Assembly (NCBI RefSeq): GCF_000964545.1 | Contig: NZ_BBVD01000007.1 | Coordinates: 496,001-560,000 of the forward strand | DNA from: Comamonas thiooxydans | GTDB lineage: Bacteria; Pseudomonadota; Gammaproteobacteria; Burkholderiales; Burkholderiaceae_C | DNA: 64,000 nucleotides | Direction: 5' to 3' | Shown here: in pieces, positions 59,435 through 64,000 of the stretch | How positions within the stretch are numbered: the first letter of the stretch is position 1 | Layout of the letters: each line of letters begins with the position of its first letter | The notes under the pieces: model-generated | The model's database searches: none | Told to the model about the DNA's origin: nothing | What the model saw: the letters and a program-made list of their open reading frames with translations, nothing else | Translations under genes and position numbers: made by a program

Positions 59435-60427
59435 ATGACACTCAATCGACGCCACTTTCTTCAGACCACGGCTGTTGCCGCTGCTCCACTGGCCTTTGTG
59501 ACGCCTTCGCGTGCGGCTGCGGCCAAGGAACTGCGCTTAGGCGTCATCACGCCTGCTGGGCATTCGTGGAATCGCGCGGCGGTGCAGTTTGGAGAAGCTT
59601 TGGCGAAAGAAACCAATGGCAGGCTCAAGGTGACCGTCTTTCATTCGGGTCAATTGGGTAATGAGTCGGCCATGATGCAGCAGCTGCAATCGGGTGCGCT
59701 GGACATGGGGTGGATTCAGGCGGCAGAGCTGGGAACGCGTGTTCCGAGCGTAGCCTCGATCAATGCGCCATATCTTGTCCGATCCACTGCTGCTGTAGCG
59801 AAGCTGGTCAAGACGCCTGCAGCCTTGAAATTGCTGGATGTGCTGCCGCGCGAAACCGGCTGCATCGGTTTGGGCTGGGGCATCACCGGCATGCGTGTGG
59901 TGTTCTCGAACAAGGAGATCAAGACGCCCAATGACCTCAAGGGTATGAAGCTGCGTATTAATCCGACGCCGGTTTACCGTGACTTCTACCAGTATTTCGG
60001 CGCAGCGCCGACTCCGATTCCCACACCTGCGGTGTTCGATGCCATGACCAATGGGCAAGTGGATGGACTCGAGGCGGATATAGAGCTCTCTTGGAGCCAG
60101 CGCTTTGACAAGGTGTCGAAACTGATGATGCCCATGAACGCGCTGTTCATGCCTGTGGCACCACTGTTCTCGGGTCGTATCTGGGCTACGCTGGATGGGA
60201 AGGACCGTGACCTGATTCGCCAATTGACCAGCCAAGCCTTGGACGGCCAGATCAACGATATCGTGACGACAGAGGTTGGCCTGCTGGAGAAACTCAAGAA
60301 GGAGTCGATTGTCATTCGCGATATCAATGCCTTTGACAATAAGCCTGCGATTGATGCCTTCGACAAGATCTGGCTGCCCAAAGCGCCTCAGATTGCAGAA
60401 CTGCGCGCGGTGGGAGCCAAGCTCTGA
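59435..60427 (+). CDS. TRAP transporter substrate-binding protein (DctP type)
   Basis: A 330-residue periplasmic binding protein. The signal is of twin-arginine type (RRHFLQTTAVAAAPLAFV). After it come the DctP marks GHSWNRAAVQFGEALAKETN, the carboxylate-binding Arg in GMKLRINPTPVYRDF, and VFDAMTNGQVDGLE. Export in a folded state is implied if the Tat signal is used. It is the last gene of the TRAP operon and ends at a shared terminator. The ligand is inferred as an imino or amino acid such as hydroxyproline. Confidence 0.93.
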   Translation: MTLNRRHFLQTTAVAAAPLAFVTPSRAAAAKELRLGVITPAGHSWNRAAVQFGEALAKETNGRLKVTVFHSGQLGNESAMMQQLQSGALDMGWIQAAELGTRVPSVASINAPYLVRSTAAVAKLVKTPAALKLLDVLPRETGCIGLGWGITGMRVVFSNKEIKTPNDLKGMKLRINPTPVYRDFYQYFGAAPTPIPTPAVFDAMTNGQVDGLEADIELSWSQRFDKVSKLMMPMNALFMPVAPLFSGRIWATLDGKDRDLIRQLTSQALDGQINDIVTTEVGLLEKLKKESIVIRDINAFDNKPAIDAFDKIWLPKAPQIAELRAVGAKL

Positions 60428-60471
60428 TTGATGATCGGGGGGCGCCGATTGGGAGGCGCCATGAATATGCA

Positions 60472-60507
60472 CAGCAGGCCGCTTCCCCTGGGAGCGGCCT
60501 GCTGTTT
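60472..60507. terminator. Terminator between DctP and GntR genes
   Basis: CAGCAGGCCGCT and AGCGGCCTGCTG form a perfect 12-bp stem with a 9-base loop; TTTA follows. It serves the convergent genes, reaching the GntR stop codon. Confidence 0.8.
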
Positions 60508-61213
60508 AGCTTTCGATAATGCGTCTGGCAAAAGCTTCCAGATAGTCCATCAGGCGGTTGGCGCCGGTAATGGCGGCCGCTTCATCCCCGGTAGAGATAC
60601 CCTGAGCCAGCTCCAGATGAGCAAGTGCGCCTTCAAGGATATCGCCTTCATGCTGGTAGGCATACCAAAAACGTCTGCACTGCACGATCAGAGGCGTGAC
60701 GCTTTTGACTGCTGAACGGTTGCGGCTGGCAGTATGGATGATGGCATCGAGCGCATGATCCTCATGCATGTACTCTTCCAGGTTGCCGCGCTTGGCTGCA
60801 GCGACCATCTGCTTGGCACATTGGAGGATATCTTTGCGCTGCTGTACCGAGGCTCGCCGGGCAGCGCAAGCCGCCAACAGATTCTCCAGAACCCTGCGTG
60901 TCTGGATGACGTCCAGGTGCTCTGCCAGATCGATGTTGGAAACCAGTAGTCCGCGGCGCGGCTGCTGGACGATCAAGTCGATGGAGATCATGCGCAGCAA
61001 TGCCTCGCGCACAGGCGTCCGGCCCATGCCCGTGCGCTCTGCCAACTCCGCCTCCACGATGGGACTTCCAGGCTCAAGTTGCATGGTCGACAGCATGGTT
61101 TCAATGGCGTCGTAGGCAAGGTCTGCAGCACGGCGCTTCACCGTAGGCAAAGTCTTGGTTTTTGTTGCAGCGGCTTTTACACGTGCAGCTGGAGATTTCT
61201 TGGAAGTTGGCAT
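60506..61213 (-). CDS. GntR family regulator, FadR/FCD subgroup
   Basis: A 235-residue regulator. A lysine/alanine-rich N-terminus is followed by the winged helix with ELAERTGMGRTPVREALLRM and the FCD effector domain (RRVLENLLAACAARR, MHEDHALDAIIHTASRN) containing the metal-binding Asp and His residues usual in this group. The ATG at 61213 is chosen; a TTG lies one codon earlier. It probably controls the surrounding genes in response to an organic or imino acid, and may bind the AT-rich motifs noted upstream of them and of itself. Confidence 0.93.
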   Translation of the reverse strand: MPTSKKSPAARVKAAATKTKTLPTVKRRAADLAYDAIETMLSTMQLEPGSPIVEAELAERTGMGRTPVREALLRMISIDLIVQQPRRGLLVSNIDLAEHLDVIQTRRVLENLLAACAARRASVQQRKDILQCAKQMVAAAKRGNLEEYMHEDHALDAIIHTASRNRSAVKSVTPLIVQCRRFWYAYQHEGDILEGALAHLELAQGISTGDEAAAITGANRLMDYLEAFARRIIES

Positions 61214-61264
61214 CAAAAAAGCGTGCTGGCGCCATCGTGTCGCAAGAGCAGAGATGGCGGGGTT

Positions 61265-61297
61265 TTGATTATATTGATCCGATATTTAGAATACATC
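61265..61297. promoter_or_regulatory. AT-rich promoter/operator region of the GntR gene
   Basis: On the minus strand GATGTATTC (61297-61289) is followed by TAAATATCGGATCAATATAA. The 9-mer is identical to the one before the TRAP operon. Suggests autoregulation. Confidence 0.4.
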
Positions 61298-61386
61298 ATG
61301 GGCTTGGCGCTTGGTGCAGCCTGTGACAAAACTCTTTATCTGGATCTTTCTCCTCAGCAGAGGCATGCGAGCATGTTCTCATGAGC

Positions 61387-62469
61387 CTAGTTCAACAACT
61401 GCTGGATGTCACGCAGCAAGGGCTCGGGGATCTGCACATATCCATTGGCTAGACTGCGGCTTCTTGCGATAAAGCGGCGTTGGGAAGGCAGGCGCGCCCC
61501 TTGGCCGGTAATACTCTCGAACAGCTTTTCAGCACGTTGACGCTCTTCGATGAAATTGCCTGGGCTGAAAAATTGGGGATCAAATGCGATAACGATTTCC
61601 CCATGACAAGGGGTTGCACCGGCACCGTCGTCGATGCGCAGTGATTCAGCACTGGTCATGTCGCCAATCAATGGCCCGGCCAGCAGCTCGATCATGGTCG
61701 ACAGGGCAGAGCCTTTGTAGCCGCCAAAAGTCAGCATGGCGCCTTGTTGGAGTACGGTTGTGGCATCGGTACTTGGTAAGCCTTCGGCGTCGACCCCCCA
61801 GCCTTCGGGCAGTGCGCGACCGCTTCTTTGGTAGAGCTCAATTTCACCGCGGGCCACTGCGCTGGTCGCAAAGTCAAAAATGTAGGGGTGAGAACCGACC
61901 CTGGGCCAACCAAAGGCGATCGGGTTGGTTCCGAAAACAGGTCGGCTTCCGCCCGCAGGGGCCACCCAGGAATGGCTGGGGGTCATGGCTAAGGCCGCAA
62001 CGCCATGCTCGACCAAGGCTTCGATTTCGGGCCACAGGGCTGAGAAGTGATAGCAGTTGTTGATGGCCAAGGCTGCGATCCCGGTTGTCCGGACCTTCTC
62101 GAGCAGTACTTTGCTGCCCACCTCGAAAGCGAGTTGTGAAAAGCCGCGCTGTGCATCGACGGTGACGACGCCAGGTCCGCGGTCGCTGATGATGGGTATG
62201 GCATCGCGCACGACAGCGCCATGCTGGAGCGTGCGAGCGCACGATAGAACCCGGTACATGCCATGCGAATGGCACTCGTCGCGCTCTCCCGCTGTGATCA
62301 CGCGCGCAATGGCCTGCGCATGTTCAGCAGACAGGCCGAGGTGGGTAAATACGCGATAGGCCAGGTTGTGCACCTCATCCAGCGTTAGCGCAGTGTGGCC
62401 TGGTTTCGATGCGGTTGTTTGAGCACTTTGGCCAGGGTGGTTCAGGTCGATGTTTGGCATGAGTTCCAT
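61387..62469 (-). CDS. Ldh2/DpkA-family imino-acid reductase (probable pyrroline-2-carboxylate reductase)
   Basis: A 360-residue NAD(P)H-dependent enzyme of the malate/L-lactate/ureidoglycolate dehydrogenase (Ldh2) family. Wording such as RDECHSHGMYRVLSCARTL, LAINNCYHFSALWPEIEAL, PVFGTNPIAFGWPR, FDFATSAVARGEIEL and LTFGGYKGSALSTMIELLAG is close to DpkA/LhpD enzymes that reduce pyrroline- or piperideine-2-carboxylate to proline or pipecolate. The ATG at 62469 has AGGAG before it; the frame is open 21 codons further. It is divergent from the aldehyde dehydrogenase gene. Confidence 0.87.
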   Translation of the reverse strand: MELMPNIDLNHPGQSAQTTASKPGHTALTLDEVHNLAYRVFTHLGLSAEHAQAIARVITAGERDECHSHGMYRVLSCARTLQHGAVVRDAIPIISDRGPGVVTVDAQRGFSQLAFEVGSKVLLEKVRTTGIAALAINNCYHFSALWPEIEALVEHGVAALAMTPSHSWVAPAGGSRPVFGTNPIAFGWPRVGSHPYIFDFATSAVARGEIELYQRSGRALPEGWGVDAEGLPSTDATTVLQQGAMLTFGGYKGSALSTMIELLAGPLIGDMTSAESLRIDDGAGATPCHGEIVIAFDPQFFSPGNFIEERQRAEKLFESITGQGARLPSQRRFIARSRSLANGYVQIPEPLLRDIQQLLN

Positions 62470-62570
62470 GGCGTGCTCCTGTGCTTGGTTATGGACTGCT
62501 TGTTGACGTGCCCTGGTTGCGCGGAATGGCAAAGAAGCCTGTCAAGATTGATGGAAAATTTCATAAGGAT

Positions 62571-62600
62571 AATTTAAATATATTATCAAGATACTTTATG
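62571..62600. promoter_or_regulatory. AT-rich promoter/operator region before the aldehyde dehydrogenase
   Basis: AATTTAAATATATTATCAAG followed by ATACTTTATG, in the 246-base gap between divergent genes. Similar in character, though not identical, to the AT-rich motifs upstream of the other genes of the cluster. Confidence 0.3.
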
Positions 62601-62715
62601 ATTTTCAAAGGCGCTCATATTCCTGACGAGATCGTGCGTTATCCAGGCGTTGCTTGCACTTCCTGGTCGGCTGGAGCTCTGCCATTCCGATCCATAAACA
62701 CATTAGGAGACAAAG

Positions 62716-64000
62716 ATGCAAATTACTGGCGAAATGCTTATCGGCGCGAGTTCGGTGCGCGGCACAGAAGGACAGCAGCAAGCGTTCGATCCCTGCATGG
62801 ATCAATTCATCGCAACGCCCACGTTCGGTATGGGAGGGCAGGCCGAAGTGGACAGGGCTGCCCAGTTGGCAGCGCAGGCATTTGATCCCTACCGTCAGCT
62901 GTCGCTTGCCAAGCGTGCAGAATTTCTGGAGCTGATTGCCGACAACATCATGGCTTTGGGCGATGCCCTGATCGAGCGCGCCATGGCCGAAAGCGGCCTG
63001 CCGCTGGTGCGCCTGCAAGGCGAGCGTGGGCGCACGGTTGGACAGTTGCGGCTGTTTGCCAAGGTGGTGCGCGATGGCCGTTTTATGAGCCCCGCCATCG
63101 ACCACGCACAGCCCGAGCGCATGCCGCTGCCACGTGCCGACCTGCGTCTGGCCAAGATGGCACTGGGCCCGGTGGCGGTGTTCGGTGCGAGCAATTTTCC
63201 GCTGGCGTTCTCGGTGGCAGGGGGCGATACGGCGTCGGCCTTGGCTGCCGGTGCCCCTGTGGTCGTCAAGGCCCACAGCGCCCATCTAGGCACTTCCGAA
63301 ATGGTGGGTCGAGCGATTCAGAAAGCGGTCAGAGATTTGGGGTTGCCCGAAGGGGTGTTTTCCCTGCTGATGGGCGCCGGGCGCAAGCTGGGTGAAGCAT
63401 TGGTAGCACATCCTGCCATCAAGGCCGTTGGCTTTACCGGATCTCGCCAGGGAGGGCTTGCGTTGATGCGCATCGCCAACGCACGCCCGGAACCCATTCC
63501 CGTCTACGCGGAGATGAGCAGCATCAACCCGGTGTTTCTGATGCCGGCTGCCCTGGCCGCGCGTGCAGAGTCGATAGGGCGCGGTTTTGCCGATTCGCTG
63601 ACGATGGGGGCGGGGCAGTTCTGCACCAATCCTGGGATGGTGGTGGTCATTGGTGACCGCAATGTGCAGCGCTTCATCGATGCCGCAAGCCAGGCGCTTG
63701 CCACCAAGCCGGCCCAGACCATGCTGACGCCGGGCATTCACCAGGCCTTTGATACCGGCGTTGCCAAGGTTGATGGCGTGGAAGGTGTGGAGAAAGTTGC
63801 ACAAGGGCAGCCTGCGGATGGGTTGCACAATGCTGCGCAGGCCGCGCTGTATGTGACGGATGTGCAGCGCCTGTTGTCATCGCCTGTGCTGCAGGAGGAG
63901 ATGTTTGGCCCGGCCTCTATTGTCATTCGGGCCAAGAATTTCGATGAGGTTCTTGAACTGGCTGAGCAACTGGAGGGCCAACTGACAGTGACGCTGCAGA
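62716..64000 (+). CDS. Aldehyde dehydrogenase, 2,5-dioxovalerate (alpha-ketoglutarate semialdehyde) type, cut by window end
   Basis: The first 428 codons of an aldehyde dehydrogenase; no stop is reached. Start MQITGEMLIGASSVRG and blocks DPCMDQFIATPTFG, VAVFGASNFPLAFSVAGGD, KAHSAHLGTSE, YAEMSSINPVF (catalytic Glu) and GAGQFCTNPGM (catalytic Cys) fit the group that oxidises alpha-ketoglutarate semialdehyde to 2-oxoglutarate. The usual length is about 525 residues. It would finish the hydroxyproline route begun by the DHDPS-family enzyme. The ATG at 62716 follows AGGAGACAAAG. Confidence 0.9.
   Translation, partial: MQITGEMLIGASSVRGTEGQQQAFDPCMDQFIATPTFGMGGQAEVDRAAQLAAQAFDPYRQLSLAKRAEFLELIADNIMALGDALIERAMAESGLPLVRLQGERGRTVGQLRLFAKVVRDGRFMSPAIDHAQPERMPLPRADLRLAKMALGPVAVFGASNFPLAFSVAGGDTASALAAGAPVVVKAHSAHLGTSEMVGRAIQKAVRDLGLPEGVFSLLMGAGRKLGEALVAHPAIKAVGFTGSRQGGLALMRIANARPEPIPVYAEMSSINPVFLMPAALAARAESIGRGFADSLTMGAGQFCTNPGMVVVIGDRNVQRFIDAASQALATKPAQTMLTPGIHQAFDTGVAKVDGVEGVEKVAQGQPADGLHNAAQAALYVTDVQRLLSSPVLQEEMFGPASIVIRAKNFDEVLELAEQLEGQLTVTLQ

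Noticed and set aside
1..64000. CRISPR arrays, tRNA, rRNA, prophage or intact insertion sequences
   Set aside because: No regularly spaced repeats, cloverleaf-like sequences, rRNA stretches, integrase or transposase genes were recognised on either strand.

Overview
The window reads as a chromosomal segment of a high-GC betaproteobacterium of the Comamonadaceae (Comamonas or a close relative). The grounds are the single-domain orthologues of housekeeping genes (slyD, purC, hpf-ptsN-hprK, fur, bamE, dapB, gap, tkt, pyk, fba), three orphan Bug-type (tripartite tricarboxylate family) binding proteins, and short inverted-repeat elements of the type scattered through genomes of this family. No rRNA, tRNA, CRISPR, prophage or intact insertion sequence was seen.

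Region 1 (1-36.9 kb) is mostly core genome. It holds the tail of an AtuA-like gene with a Bug protein, slyD, purC, then the hpf-ptsN-hprK regulatory group, an exported DUF1501/DUF1800 pair, fur and bamE (divergent), dapB, an exbB-exbD pair, a second HPF-like gene, and aspA with an NtrC-type palindrome and a possible sigma-54 promoter upstream. Pirin, a small unknown, OsmC, a membrane/repeat protein and a rhomboid protease follow. Central carbon genes come next: gap and tkt on the minus strand, pyk and fba on the plus strand, with no pgk in view. Between pyk and fba lie three PAP2 phosphatases divergent from a two-component system whose kinase has a degenerate ATP-lid region. fadD closes the core part.

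Region 2 (37.1-55.6 kb) is an accessory catabolic block in two IclR-associated units. Unit A has a cupin, an alpha/beta hydrolase, an IclR regulator, an aspartate-dehydrogenase-like enzyme, a Bug protein and an MTA/SAH nucleosidase. Unit B has an SDR, an IclR regulator, an SDR lacking the catalytic Tyr and Lys, a ThDP decarboxylase/synthase, an aldehyde dehydrogenase, a two-domain VOC (extradiol-type) protein, a Bug protein, a small HTH-like protein, a Rieske oxygenase with its reductase, a porin and an MFS carrier. Together they look like a complete uptake, oxygenation, ring-cleavage and C-C lyase/aldehyde oxidation route for an unidentified, probably methoxylated or hydroxylated aromatic acid. 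The first genes of units A and B share an upstream element TTGTTT-N27-AAACAA. Four of the five copies of a GC-rich post-stop repeat lie in this block.

Region 3 (55.6-64.0 kb) begins with about 770 bp without a recognisable gene and an AT-rich promoter. It then carries a cluster that fits hydroxyproline breakdown: a DHDPS-family deaminase, a TRAP transporter (DctQ, DctM, DctP), a GntR/FCD regulator, a DpkA/LhpD-type Ldh2-family imino-acid reductase, and an aldehyde dehydrogenase of the 2,5-dioxovalerate (alpha-ketoglutarate semialdehyde) type cut by the window end. AT-rich, partly matching motifs sit in front of four of these genes and are candidate sites for the GntR regulator. The hydroxyproline epimerase and D-hydroxyproline dehydrogenase expected in such a pathway are not in view and may lie beyond position 64000.
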